DNA from: Pedosphaera sp.
GTDB lineage: Bacteria > Verrucomicrobiota > Verrucomicrobiia > Limisphaerales > AAA164-E04
DNA length: 37,286 bases
Reading direction: 5' to 3'
Assembly: GCA_002690655.1 (NCBI GenBank)
Contig: NZFL01000011.1
Span: forward strand, 1-37,286
The notes beneath the pieces are model-generated. The model ran no database searches and had not been told where the DNA came from. It saw only the letters and a list, made by a program, of their open reading frames with translations. A program made the translations under genes and the position numbers. The first letter of the stretch is position 1. Every line of letters begins with the position of its first letter. Positions 23,435 through 34,200 of this stretch are shown one piece after another.

Positions 23435-26434
23435 TTATTTAAAATTGCTCTTTTGTGGATTGCCGCCTGATTCCAGATAAGCCAGAAGGTCCAGGATCTC
23501 ATCTTTAGTCAAAACCTGAATAAGTCCCTCTGGCATAGGGGACAAGGTTGAGTTTTCTCTGGACTGGATATCCGAAATCTTGATGGATGTTCTCACTGCT
23601 GAATAAGGGTTTTGAAGAATCTCTATGGACTCCCCTGTTTCACCTACGATACGCCCTACATACTGTTCGTCATCTTTGGTGTTGATCTTTTCATACACAT
23701 ACTGCTCTGAAAGGATTTTCGAGGGATGGATGATCGAATCAAGAATATCTGTAGTCGAGAATCGACTGCTGATAGCTGTCAAATCCGGCCCAACAGAGCC
23801 ACCGTCATCCCCGAATCGATGACAAGCGCCACATTGTGCAGCTTCATAGGCTAATCGACCCTGCTCGAAATCCCGGCCCTTTTTGACATGCCCCAAAGAA
23901 GGTATGATATCATCCATGCTCCAATCCGTAAATTTACTTCGAGTCAACATGGGGTTGGGGGGCTGGTCCTTGACGACTGATTGCCCTCCATCAAGGATAT
24001 CGCTCAGAGCGGTCCTTTCCTCTTTCGACAACGTTGCCTCAGCATCTTTTTTGATATTGGCGATGAATTTGTTGAAACTGGCTCCCATGGAAACAGTACG
24101 TCCAACTTCGGAAAACCAGGTTAGTAAATCAGCAGGATGCTGCACACTTTTGAAATCTTGATTGAACCAGCTGAAATATCGCCTTCTCTGATCCAGTGAC
24201 CAACCTTTACTTACATTCCTCAAATTGAAAACATAATGTAGCTGGTCCTCAATATATTTTGAGCTTTCAATCAGTTTGAGAGTTTCAGTGATTGTGTTTG
24301 GGACGTTCAAATAAGCAGCGATCTTGGATAATTCCTTGTTGATAGTTTGGCTTTTGCTTGGGAAATAGAGACCTACAGCTTCCGCAACAGCCTCAGCAAT
24401 GTCATTGTCTGGTTGCCCCATTCGAATGAATGATAATTGAAGAATTCGCATAACCTGCATTTGCTGTTCTTCAGGTAAATCTGTTGAATTAATTTCTCCA
24501 AGTTTCATTAAAAGTGGATTCTGCCACTCTTGACCGCCTTTTCTCGCGAGTGCCATCAAGCCGGTCAAGCTACCCTGAATACTCTGTTCATCGATGACTC
24601 TTTCTGCCCAGTACCGGACGGGTTGGCTCTCAATGGCAATTCGGGCAGCATATCGAATCCAGCGGTCAGGGCTTCTCAAATGTGGCCATGAAAACGTGAT
24701 ACACTCCGAATCAATTTGACCGTGATAGGATTCAAGTTTCCTTCTTAGCAGGCGTGCGTCTGCTTCTTTTTCCGATACATAGGATGCCTCATCCGTTGAT
24801 TCGTCCCCTTGATAAGTAACGCGATAAAGCGCGGACTGGGTGCCCCTTCCTCCAACGGTAAAATAGAGAGCTCCGTCAGGGCCAATTTCCATGTCGGAAA
24901 CATTCAATGGTTTGCCTTTGACAAATGTCTCTTTTGAACCGAAATAACTTGCTCCATCCGGCATGAGGTGGACTGCCAAAATCCGTCCATACGACCAGTC
25001 CATCACATAAAGAGCCTTCTGATATTTTGCTGGGAATTTGGTACCATAACCAAAGCAAACTCCCGTGGGTGATCCTATACCGACGTCTACGGTCGCAGGT
25101 AAACTGTCCTCAAAATAGGAAGGCCACTTACTGGTGCCGGAGCGCCATCCGTATTCTCCTCCGATGACAGAGTGAATGACGCGCGTTGGTCGGTACCACG
25201 GAGTACCCCAATCCCATTCCATGTCACTATCAAACGCAAACATTTCACCATCGGCATTGAAATCGAAGTCATATGCGTTTCTGTATCCAGCCAGCAACAG
25301 CTCCCATGTTTGACCTTCCGCATCGGTTCGGACAATATAGCCGCCCGGAGCCATGATTCCAGTGGCATGACCATTGCCATCCCATTGGCGTGGCAGCAGG
25401 TGATCTTCCTTATAATTTTGGTGAGGTGAGTTTTTGTCCACTCCCTCTGGAACTCGGGTGTGGTTACCGTTCATCATGTAAATCATGCCATCAGGGCCCA
25501 GCCTCAATCCATGATAGCCATGCTCGCCTTCACCTCGAATTGCCTTCAGGAACTGGGTTTCATCGTCGGTCCAGCGATCGTCCTTATTGGTATCAATCCA
25601 ACGATATAAGCCTGTGCCTTTCGGTCCGTGACCATTGATATACAAACTGTCATGGGCATGAAGAAGTCCCATGGCGTGACGCACCTTCGTCGTTGTGAAT
25701 GCCTCCACCCTGGGTGAGTTTGAGTCGATGTTGGTGACGCGCAAAAGAGGATCATTGTCAGATTGAGGAGAAATAATGGCGCGGCCTTTGTCATCAAATG
25801 TCATCGCAATCCAGGAACCTTGTCCTGCTTGAGATGAGAGAACGAGGTCTATTTTGAATCCTTTGGGGACTTCCAAGGATTCCGCTTGGGTGCCCGTTCC
25901 AGATTCAAATACGTTCCCCCAGGGTTGATCACCCAGTTTTGCGACAAAGGATGCTCGAGACCATTTAGAATCGTCAAATTCAAGATGCATCCACCCTTCT
26001 TCAGTTTCCAATGAGCTGACCCAATTTGCATTGGATTCGAGGGTAGGACTGGGGCCTTCACGACGTTTGATTTTGAGTCGGGCCATCAAACCGGCTGGAC
26101 CTCCTTGATTATTGGCTTTCACGGCAATTATATTCCGACCCTGCTTTAATTTTGCCGAAAAATCCGCGAAAACGGGTTGTTCCCAATTACGGCTGCTGCC
26201 AATGCGTTCTCCGTTGAGGTAAGCGATTCCGGTATTATCAACGGAGAGGGCAAATTCCGCACTCTCCCAGCCACCTGCCAAGGTGAATTCATAGCGAAAA
26301 AATCTGGGGTCAGAGGATGAGCTCGGATCAGTCTCGTCAGGATTCCAGATCCAGGAACCTGCCAGCGATGTGCCGTGAGAGCAGAACAATGCCAGAAGGC
26401 CAATGGAAAGAGCGTTGTAAAAGCTACGTTTCAT
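23435..26434 (-). CDS. PVC-type exported haem 'membrane-bound dehydrogenase'
   Basis: Protein of 999 residues with a signal peptide (ALSIGLLALFCSHGTSLAG). Residues about 27-125 form a jelly-roll like the N-terminal domain of bacterial rhamnosidases (ALSVDNTGIAYLNGERIG). About 185-545 is a sugar-dehydrogenase-like propeller (GLRLGPDGMIYMMNGN, EYGWRSGTSKWPSYF, DMEIGPDGALYFTVGG). About 560-835 is a helical, HEAT-like part. The C-terminus (about 855-990) is the PVC haem-binding domain with Cys868-x2-Cys871-His872 (QCGACHRFG), VGPDLTAISSRFS, and an MPEGL segment whose Met may be the sixth ligand. Family: PVC membrane-bound dehydrogenases; substrates are unknown. It lies 46 bases after the truncated PSCyt-DUF1549 gene and 9 bases before hflK, so the four genes likely share a transcript. 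Confidence 0.92.
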   Translation of the reverse strand: MKRSFYNALSIGLLALFCSHGTSLAGSWIWNPDETDPSSSSDPRFFRYEFTLAGGWESAEFALSVDNTGIAYLNGERIGSSRNWEQPVFADFSAKLKQGRNIIAVKANNQGGPAGLMARLKIKRREGPSPTLESNANWVSSLETEEGWMHLEFDDSKWSRASFVAKLGDQPWGNVFESGTGTQAESLEVPKGFKIDLVLSSQAGQGSWIAMTFDDKGRAIISPQSDNDPLLRVTNIDSNSPRVEAFTTTKVRHAMGLLHAHDSLYINGHGPKGTGLYRWIDTNKDDRWTDDETQFLKAIRGEGEHGYHGLRLGPDGMIYMMNGNHTRVPEGVDKNSPHQNYKEDHLLPRQWDGNGHATGIMAPGGYIVRTDAEGQTWELLLAGYRNAYDFDFNADGEMFAFDSDMEWDWGTPWYRPTRVIHSVIGGEYGWRSGTSKWPSYFEDSLPATVDVGIGSPTGVCFGYGTKFPAKYQKALYVMDWSYGRILAVHLMPDGASYFGSKETFVKGKPLNVSDMEIGPDGALYFTVGGRGTQSALYRVTYQGDESTDEASYVSEKEADARLLRRKLESYHGQIDSECITFSWPHLRSPDRWIRYAARIAIESQPVRYWAERVIDEQSIQGSLTGLMALARKGGQEWQNPLLMKLGEINSTDLPEEQQMQVMRILQLSFIRMGQPDNDIAEAVAEAVGLYFPSKSQTINKELSKIAAYLNVPNTITETLKLIESSKYIEDQLHYVFNLRNVSKGWSLDQRRRYFSWFNQDFKSVQHPADLLTWFSEVGRTVSMGASFNKFIANIKKDAEATLSKEERTALSDILDGGQSVVKDQPPNPMLTRSKFTDWSMDDIIPSLGHVKKGRDFEQGRLAYEAAQCGACHRFGDDGGSVGPDLTAISSRFSTTDILDSIIHPSKILSEQYVYEKINTKDDEQYVGRIVGETGESIEILQNPYSAVRTSIKISDIQSRENSTLSPMPEGLIQVLTKDEILDLLAYLESGGNPQKSNFK

Positions 26435-26480
26435 ATGTTTGATGCCAAATTCACAATAGAGGACATTGATTTGAACATAG

Positions 26481-27500
26481 TTAAGAAGTCTCGCAAGGAG
26501 TTTCTTCCGTGGAAAGCATGAGCTGGAGGTAAAATGATTTATTCAGGCCGAGTTTTTGATCGATGCGAGGCGAGGGCAGCAGGTCACCTGCAAGATGCTC
26601 CTGCAACACTTGGTCATAGGGAACGCACTGATTCAAGGCGCGGATCAGGTAATCCCGATAATACCAGGCGATGGGGGTGGTTGGATCCCCCTTACTTTCA
26701 CGTGATTCCGCATAGCGTATCCAATCCATCCAATGCCTTGCCCAGCGTTCTCCAGATTGCAGAGATGCCAGATATTCATCGACTTTCCTTTCAAATGCAT
26801 TGTTGCTGGGATCTGAGAGGAATTGTTCCAATTCTTCCGGGGAGGGAGGCACTCCCAACAAAGTGACACTCAATCCTCGGAGCAATGTTTCATTGTCAGC
26901 TTCTTCGCTGGGCGAAAGGCCCTGATCCAATAGAGTTTTGTTAATGAAGGCATCCACGGGGTGCAGGGCCAGCTGCGAGCCAAATGCATTCATGGGAACA
27001 GGCGGTTTGTCGATGGGGTGGAAACTCCACCAGTTTTTTCGCCCGGTCAGGATTGCCTTCGAGTTGGTATCGCCTTGGATTTCTTCTGGTGCGGGGGCCT
27101 GATCTCTCGGTTCAATCGCTCCATTATTGATCCATGTTTCAAAATCATGGATAATGACCACCTCCAAAGGTGCTCCAGACTTCGGTATTTCAAGATCACT
27201 GGATGAGCGCCGGATGGCCTTGATCAAGAAGCTGGATGCTGCGTCGTCAGGAATAATTGCAGGTCCGAATTTTCCTCCATTGAGTAAAGCTGCTCGATGA
27301 TCCAATGCCAATCCACACTTTTGGGGCCCTTGGGTATGGTTACATTCGTAACCGTCCTGAGTCAAAATAGGACGAATGCGGCTTTCAAAAAACTCGATAT
27401 TGCTGAGGTTATGCTCTGAAGCCAGCGTAACCGAATCAAGGACAAGCAGTCCGGAGGCTGCTATCAACAAGCATACAACTATTTTTTCGGAGATTCTCAT
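26481..27500 (-). pseudogene. Truncated PSCyt1-DUF1549 protein with broken haem motif
   Basis: The open frame of 339 residues keeps a signal peptide (IVVCLLIAASGLLVLDSVTLAS), a PSCyt1-like segment and most of a DUF1549 domain (about 170-330; HPVDAFINKTL, ERWARHWMDWIRYAES, YYRDYLIRALNQ, EHLAGDLLPSPRI). Relatives are commonly 700-1000 residues and continue into DUF1553; here the family match stops after LGLNKS, and an unrelated 14-residue tail leads to the stop. The haem motif expected as C-x-x-C-H reads Gly50-Tyr-Glu-Cys53-Asn-His55, so the first Cys is lost and one residue is inserted before His. I call it a decaying remnant. A shortened protein that is still made is possible, because the start and signal are intact. 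No DUF1501 partner is adjacent. Confidence 0.75.
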
Positions 27501-27667
27501 GAGAGAATATCCTCAATGTGCCACTTTTTCACGCTTTGGCAATATTCTAAATGAAATGCCTTTGTTCATGGAGGGAAATACGCCCCTGTTTATTTATTTA
27601 CTCTGATGGTAAACAGGAAGGGTTTGGGGGTTTTTCAAAATCACATGGTAAAAGGGCAGGGATTGTT

Positions 27668-30600
27668 TCAGGTCATTTCAATCGTTTGATTCACCGCAAG
27701 AAAATGAAGCCACTTGTGAGTGACTGGGCGCTGGTAAATCCTTTGCAGAGCCTGTGCATACAGCTCGATTTGAGGTCGATATTGATCCAGTTTTCCCGAA
27801 AGGCCTTGTAGTTCAATCTGGTCTGTTTTGTAGTCGAGGATTTGGATGGATTCGTTCCTCAGGATGGCGACATCCACAATACCCTGGATGATAACGAACT
27901 CACGTGCTTCTTCTTTTTTAATCTGCTGAGCGAGTCCGAGTGCTTTCAGTTCCGACAATTCAAAGCGCGCCGTGAAAGGTAATTCTCGGTGAAGCTGGTC
28001 GCGATGTGTCCGTATGCTCTGACCGATATCCGAATGCCAGAAAGCGGCAATCGATGACAGATTCAAGGCGTCATTGGCGCGCGGATCAAGATGCCCTGAA
28101 TCTATCATCTGCTCTCTTTGCTCAGCCAAGAGGTCCATTGTCATGTCATTATCTAAATCCAGCCACTGAAGAAAATGATGATGGATTGTTCCTTTCTCAC
28201 CGGGGGACAGACCATCCGGTGTGGGTTTTTCGCTAACCTTTCGCTTGATGCTGCGTTCATCAAACCATGAAGCCGATTCTGTTTCATGAATCTCAATCTG
28301 ATGTTTCTTTCGAAGCATTGTTACCGTCGCCTTGGCCGGATGGTGCGATGCATCAGGATTTGGATATTGCCAGCCTGATATGTTCAACCAACGGTTGATC
28401 CAGGTGGGTTTATCAAATGTTTGTTCTTCGTCAATCACAGGATCATGCTCTGGTTCGGAGTCCTGTGTTTGAGCTTTCGAGTGTATGTGCCAATCCACGC
28501 CGCGGTTGGAACCTTTGGGTTTCAACCACCACTCGGAATCCTTCCAGTATCGAGTCAGCCAGGGGAACAACCAGTCCATGGCGCATCGGGCATGTGTGGT
28601 TCGAATTTCTTGATGCGTTTCTTCAGCAAGTTGACTCCACTTTTTCATCTTCTGCTCTGAGGTGGCCCCTATCAGAACAAGGAGATCTTTTGCTCTTGTG
28701 AAAGCGACGTAAAGGAGTCGCAATTCTTCCTGAAGATTCTCAGCTTTGCGACGGCGACGGCAGATCCATAAAGGAAGGCTTGGGTAGCGGGGTTTTTCGC
28801 CGGGTGGCTGAATCATTCCAGCAAGTCCAAGGGATTCATCCAACATCCAGGTTTGCTGCACATCCTGGAAATTAAAGGTGTTGCCAAGTCCTGTCACGGC
28901 GACAACTGGAAATTCCAGACCTTTGCTTTTGTGGATGCTCATCAGTTGCACCGTTTGTCCATCGTCTGCCGTATCTAAATCAAATTCGGTTTCGGATGCG
29001 CGTTTGTTTTCAATGTATTGAAGGAAGCGACTCAGGCCCTTTTGTTGATAATGATCAAACTGACGCGCCATTCGCAGTAATTGCTGCACATGCATGATAG
29101 CCTCTTTGCCTTCTGTTTCACTGGCGGATAGAGTTTCCATGTAAAGGGTGTCATTCAAGATACATTCCAACCTGCGGCTTAAGTTGAGCTGCCGTCCTGA
29201 TTGGCGCCATTGATGAAATTGTTGAAGAAAAAGCTGTACCTTCTGCTTCGCGGACTGAGCTTCCGGATCTTCCTTCAGGTCATCTGGCAGCAATGTTTCA
29301 AGCGGCTGATCGCTGAATTGATTCAAGGCTTTCCAGAAATTGGCTTTTTTCGTTCCGATACGAATGAGCGCGAGTTGATTGTTGGACAGACCTGCCAGTG
29401 GCGATCGCAGGACCGCGATCAGAGGAATGTCCTGGCGAGGGTTGTCGAGAAGCATCAGGAGCGACAAAATGTCTGAGATCTCACTTCGTTCTAACATCCC
29501 GCTCCGCGGGACTTGCAAAGGGATACCAAGCTGTGAAAAAACCCGTGAGTAAGCATCTGCCTTGGACCGCACTGAACGCATCAAAATGGCCATGTCGCTC
29601 CATCTGACCTTGCGAGGAGACTGGGTTTTCGAATCGAGGACCAAATGCCCGCCTTCACTCAATTTTTTCAATCGTAAACCAATGGCCCAGGCTTCTTTCT
29701 CCGTATTGGACAGATCCATGTCATTTGCCAGGGAAGCATCGTTTTCCTGACTGGAAACTTCACTCAAGAGGAAATGGCATTCCACCGAGCTGCTGTTTGA
29801 CTCAAGGGTTTCAGCCCGGTTGTCAGGATCTCCGAAAAGCAGGTGAGCTCGTTCATTAAATCCTTGATTCGATGCCATGAGTTCACTGAAACAGTCATTG
29901 ACGAATGTCAAAATACCGGGGCGACTACGGAAGTTTTCTTGTAAATAAACGACTTGTCTTGGCTCCTCTTCATTTGGTTGATTCCATGTCTTTTCGTAAT
30001 CATTAAAGAATTGAGGGTTCGCCAAGCGAAAACCGTAGATGCTCTGCTTGACATCGCCTACCAGAAAACGGTTTGCTCTGCTGGCATTACCTGAAATCGA
30101 CCCCAGAATGCAATCCTGAGCTGCATTGATATCCTGATACTCATCGACATAGACGTGCTTGAATTGTCTCTGAATGCTTTCGGCCAGATCGGTTGCTTGT
30201 TTTGTTTTTCGATTCCAGAGCAGGGTAAGCGCAGACTGTTCCAGATCGGTGAAATCCAACCCCCCGCGCTCAAGTTTCTTCGCTTTGAAACGTGCCGAAA
30301 ATGCGCGGGTCAACTCCAATAATGTGCGGGCCCGTTCTCGATACCAGTTCCAATCTTCTTTGAGGGGATCATTCCCAGAGTCTTCCGATGGACATAGCGT
30401 GGCAAGGAAAGCTGCGTCGTCGAGTAATTTCCCCATAGGTTCCCGATGCTTTGTTTTACAACCCCTGGGCCAATGATCTTTATGATCTCGGTGAGCTAAT
30501 TCCTCTACACAATCGGTCAGTGATTCCAGAGACGGATCGCTTGCGTTGAAGGTGTTGAGAATCTTAAGGCAGACTATGGCATTTGTGTTTTCTTCCGGAA

Positions 30601-31282
30601 GATGGCTCAGGTCAGATATCCACTCCTTTGACCAGGACTGCATTTCTTCGACGAGCCATTCGTACCATTGTCCAGGGGACTCAAGAATCAGGCTCTGGCT
30701 TTGATCAAGTAGCCACCCATCGGGATCCACCATGGCACAGCTGTAGCGATGGATCTTGAGGATCCATTCCCTGAGGCCTTTGTCCCATCCGTTTTCAAAT
30801 TCAGCCACGTATCGGCGCACTGATTCTGATAATTCATCCGTGCCGCTGTAATGTTGATCGAGCAATTCGTCGAGTGTTTGTTGCTCAATACTCGAGACTT
30901 CCTCTGCTTCCAGAACGCGTGCCTGTGGATCCAGGACAAGCAAATGGAAATGCTGTCGGATCAGATTGAGGCAAAATGAATGCAAAGTCCCGATGGATGC
31001 TGCATCGATCTGTGCCAGCTTTTCCTGCAAGTCAGCGTTTTGCGGGTCATTTTCAAGGGCTTGCTCCAGTCTGTCAGCGATACGTTCCTTCATTTCCGTT
31101 GCAGCTGCCTCGGTGAAGGTGACCATCAAAATTTCCAGAAGCGTGGTTTTCTCTTCTGGGTCAATCAACTGCTTCATACAGCGGTCGATTAAAGTGCGAG
31201 TTTTACCCGTACCCGCTCCTGCAACTACCAGGATATTCCCCTTGGCATGTATCGCTTTTTTTTGTGATGGCGTGTGTTTCAT
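27668..31282 (-). CDS. addA: AddA, helicase-nuclease subunit of the AddAB recombination complex
   Basis: Protein of 1204 residues, usual for AddA. It is a UvrD-like helicase with a RecB-type nuclease domain that processes DNA double-strand ends for RecA loading. Motifs: Walker A AGAGTGKT (21-28), TFTEAAATEMKERI, GTLHSFC, VYVDEYQDIN, LVGDVKQSIYGFR, QENFRSRPG, MSIHKSKGLEFPVV and LLYVAFTRAKD. The C-terminal nuclease has GIVDVAI and LDYKTDQ, the expected Asp/Lys set. It overlaps addB by 4 bases (ATGA at 31279-31282), so the subunits are translationally coupled. The gene is last in its unit. AddA is favoured over RecB because an AddB-like partner with iron-sulfur cysteines lies directly upstream and no recC or recD is present. 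Confidence 0.95.
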   Translation of the reverse strand: MKHTPSQKKAIHAKGNILVVAGAGTGKTRTLIDRCMKQLIDPEEKTTLLEILMVTFTEAAATEMKERIADRLEQALENDPQNADLQEKLAQIDAASIGTLHSFCLNLIRQHFHLLVLDPQARVLEAEEVSSIEQQTLDELLDQHYSGTDELSESVRRYVAEFENGWDKGLREWILKIHRYSCAMVDPDGWLLDQSQSLILESPGQWYEWLVEEMQSWSKEWISDLSHLPEENTNAIVCLKILNTFNASDPSLESLTDCVEELAHRDHKDHWPRGCKTKHREPMGKLLDDAAFLATLCPSEDSGNDPLKEDWNWYRERARTLLELTRAFSARFKAKKLERGGLDFTDLEQSALTLLWNRKTKQATDLAESIQRQFKHVYVDEYQDINAAQDCILGSISGNASRANRFLVGDVKQSIYGFRLANPQFFNDYEKTWNQPNEEEPRQVVYLQENFRSRPGILTFVNDCFSELMASNQGFNERAHLLFGDPDNRAETLESNSSSVECHFLLSEVSSQENDASLANDMDLSNTEKEAWAIGLRLKKLSEGGHLVLDSKTQSPRKVRWSDMAILMRSVRSKADAYSRVFSQLGIPLQVPRSGMLERSEISDILSLLMLLDNPRQDIPLIAVLRSPLAGLSNNQLALIRIGTKKANFWKALNQFSDQPLETLLPDDLKEDPEAQSAKQKVQLFLQQFHQWRQSGRQLNLSRRLECILNDTLYMETLSASETEGKEAIMHVQQLLRMARQFDHYQQKGLSRFLQYIENKRASETEFDLDTADDGQTVQLMSIHKSKGLEFPVVAVTGLGNTFNFQDVQQTWMLDESLGLAGMIQPPGEKPRYPSLPLWICRRRRKAENLQEELRLLYVAFTRAKDLLVLIGATSEQKMKKWSQLAEETHQEIRTTHARCAMDWLFPWLTRYWKDSEWWLKPKGSNRGVDWHIHSKAQTQDSEPEHDPVIDEEQTFDKPTWINRWLNISGWQYPNPDASHHPAKATVTMLRKKHQIEIHETESASWFDERSIKRKVSEKPTPDGLSPGEKGTIHHHFLQWLDLDNDMTMDLLAEQREQMIDSGHLDPRANDALNLSSIAAFWHSDIGQSIRTHRDQLHRELPFTARFELSELKALGLAQQIKKEEAREFVIIQGIVDVAILRNESIQILDYKTDQIELQGLSGKLDQYRPQIELYAQALQRIYQRPVTHKWLHFLAVNQTIEMT

Positions 31283-34200
31283 GCTTCTTTCCCATCATTG
31301 AATTCACCATAGCAGGCAGGTTCAAGCTGACGCCACTGTTGCGTCCAGGGATCAATGCGGCAAACCGATGCGTAATCACATTTTTGGCAAGGAGTCTGTT
31401 GGCTTTGCTGATAAGGAGCAATACTTAGATCACCCTCAAAAATACGTTGTCCGAATTCCTTCAGTAGATCTCGAGTGCGATACAAGAAATGATCGAATTT
31501 AGCAGGCGACATGACGTGCCAGTTTGTCTTGCGAGGGGCCCCGTTTTTGTTGAGTTGGTATTGGAACTGTTCGCCTCTGTTTGCGCCTTCGCGTTGATCC
31601 ATGGCATCGAGTGCACTTATATCAAAGCAACCTACATGCTGGTATGCCTTGCGCATGGAATCGATAGATGTATCCGGATCCAGGGCTTCCTTGCGTGAAC
31701 TTTTTCCTTCGTGCTTTGCACGCAGTGTGGTGAAGAAGGCCCCGGCGGGTTGGATGTGTTTTGCCTCGATAGATGCTCCAGCGTCAGGTTGCCTGAGGAC
31801 ATTCAAATAAACAGGCAATTGAAGCTGCACACCGTTCCAACTCAGGATTTCATCCGGTTTCTTTTTTCCGGATTTGTAATCAATCACAATGGCCCATGAT
31901 GACTGGCCCTCTCGGGTACAAAGATCGACACGATCAATGATTCCATTGAACACCATTTTGGTATCATCGGAGAGTTGGATTTCCCACGCCGGAATCTGAG
32001 GTTCTTTTCCTCCAAAGGCGACCTCCACGCCGATGGGCTCAAAAGTATAATGCGACATCCACTCGACAATGACAGCAACGAAAGTTCCAAGTGCCTGACT
32101 CAGTGCGCTTGCCGTGACACGGTTGACAGGCTTGTCTTCCATCAAACCCTCATGGAAATCCTTCATGGTCTGTGAAGTGATTTGCTCCATGAGTTCCCGT
32201 GCCTGGGAGGGAGTCAGGTCGCGCCAACGCAATCCTTCATCTTCCAGAGCCATGTGGAACGCCTCCAAAGCGGCATGTTGAAAACTACCCAATCTTCTTG
32301 CATCCAGTTCAAATGCCATGCGTTCTTCAGTTTTGAGACCGGATTGAACGAAAAAGCGAAAAGGACATTCGGCAAAGGCTTCGATCCGGCTTACGGAAGT
32401 GTAGAGCGTAGGGCTCGTTCTGGATTCTGAATACAGGTGACGTGCAATGACACCGTTCAGTGGTTGATTTGTCGCTTTACCTGTGTGCTGACTGATGGAT
32501 GACAGGGTAATCCTTGAATCCATGTTTGGAAGTATTTGGCTCAGGACGGCCTCGGACTGTCCTTTTTTCCATCTCCAAAATTCGGGCGAAATGAGTAATT
32601 CTCTTTCATGAAGAGCGGCCGAGAGGTCAATACGTTCGTTGAAGGAATGAATCTTTAACTGAGGGAATATCCGTTTGACGTGCTGAATGAAAACCGAAGG
32701 TGCCTGTGCTTTGCCTTCGCTGGTGTTGAGAGCATAACTCAATGTGAGATGTTCGGTGGCACGGGTGCATCCGATATATCCCAAAAAGCGCTCCGTTGCC
32801 AGTTGAGTACGGTAGCGTGAGCCAATGTGAACCCCGGCATTCTCGAGCTGCAGTCTTTCAAGTTCATCAAATACCATTGGAGCCGTGGGTTTCGCAGGGA
32901 AAACAGATTCGTTGAGCCCCATCAGATAAGTCGATTTTAGATCAGGATTTCTTGATCGGTCGATGGCTCCTACAAGCACCTGGTCGATAGCTGGCGGAAT
33001 CACGCCGACGGTCAAGTTGTTGAGGCCCGCGTCGACAATAGGGATCCATTCGCGTATCGGAAGCGGTGTTTCAGCAAATGCCAGTTCAAAGTTCAATAGC
33101 CAGGCCTCCAGTACCTCTAAGACTCGAATGTGAAATCCATCCTGGATGTTGGGTTTTGGCGAATGGAAGGCTGATTCATCCCAGGTCTCAAGTCGATATT
33201 CGATATTCAAGGTTTTCCAGAGTTTTCGAAAAGCGGCGGCCAGTTGGATGCCGTTCCAGGGCAGTGGCATTTTTGTCTCGCTGTCATGGTCGCTTTTTCC
33301 GAGAAAGGTTTTGATGGGCTTCAGTAGTTTTCGACGAATAGGTTCAAATCGGTTGACCAGATCCTCAGGCCCTTTAAGGGGATTCCACCATCGCAGACCG
33401 CGCCATCCTCTCTCTATGGCTGCGTTTTCCAGATCGTCGATCTCGGCCTCGATCAAATCAGTCAGTCCAGTTTTCAGGTAGGTGAACCAATCGTCATGTG
33501 TCCAGCCAAAGGCAGGTAGGCGAAGCACGCAGCGCGTGAGCTCAACCAAGGGGTGATGAGCGACAGATTCTCTATGATCAATGAAACAAGGGATGCCATA
33601 CCGGTCAAAAGTATGTCGAATGATTTCCTGATATGCCGGCAGGGAGCGAACGAGCACTGCCGTTTGGTTGAAACGCATTCCTTCTTCCCGTATTTGTCTT
33701 AGAATTCCTCGGGCGACATAGATCGATTCGGCTTCCGGTGATTGACACGCGGCCATCTCGATTGCGGCCGTGTGATTTCCGTCAGGCGCTTCACTGAGCG
33801 AGAGTTCCATTTGAGATATTGGATTCAATGATCCCTCATCAACCGGCATGGCATCCATCGCCATCGGGCGGGTCCATTTTGATTCCAGCCACTTCAGCAT
33901 ATGGTTCTGTTGAAAGCGTCCATGCTTGCTGGATCTTTTTATGATAGTTCGATCAAGCTTGATCGAATCCAATGAACTGAAAGCGTGAGTGCATTGACGT
34001 ATGGTTTGATGGACTGGGAGCCAAATGGAAAATATTTCTTTTTTATCTTCAGGGAATGAATCGGCGCAGAATGCAAGGACGGTTTTGTTACTCAATGGCG
34101 CAAGAAGAGTCAGCAAGTTCAGTTCCTGAGGTGTGAGAGAGGCAAAGCCATCCATCCATAGCCCCCCGAGTTGAAACACGGGAATGTTTGTATTCAATTC

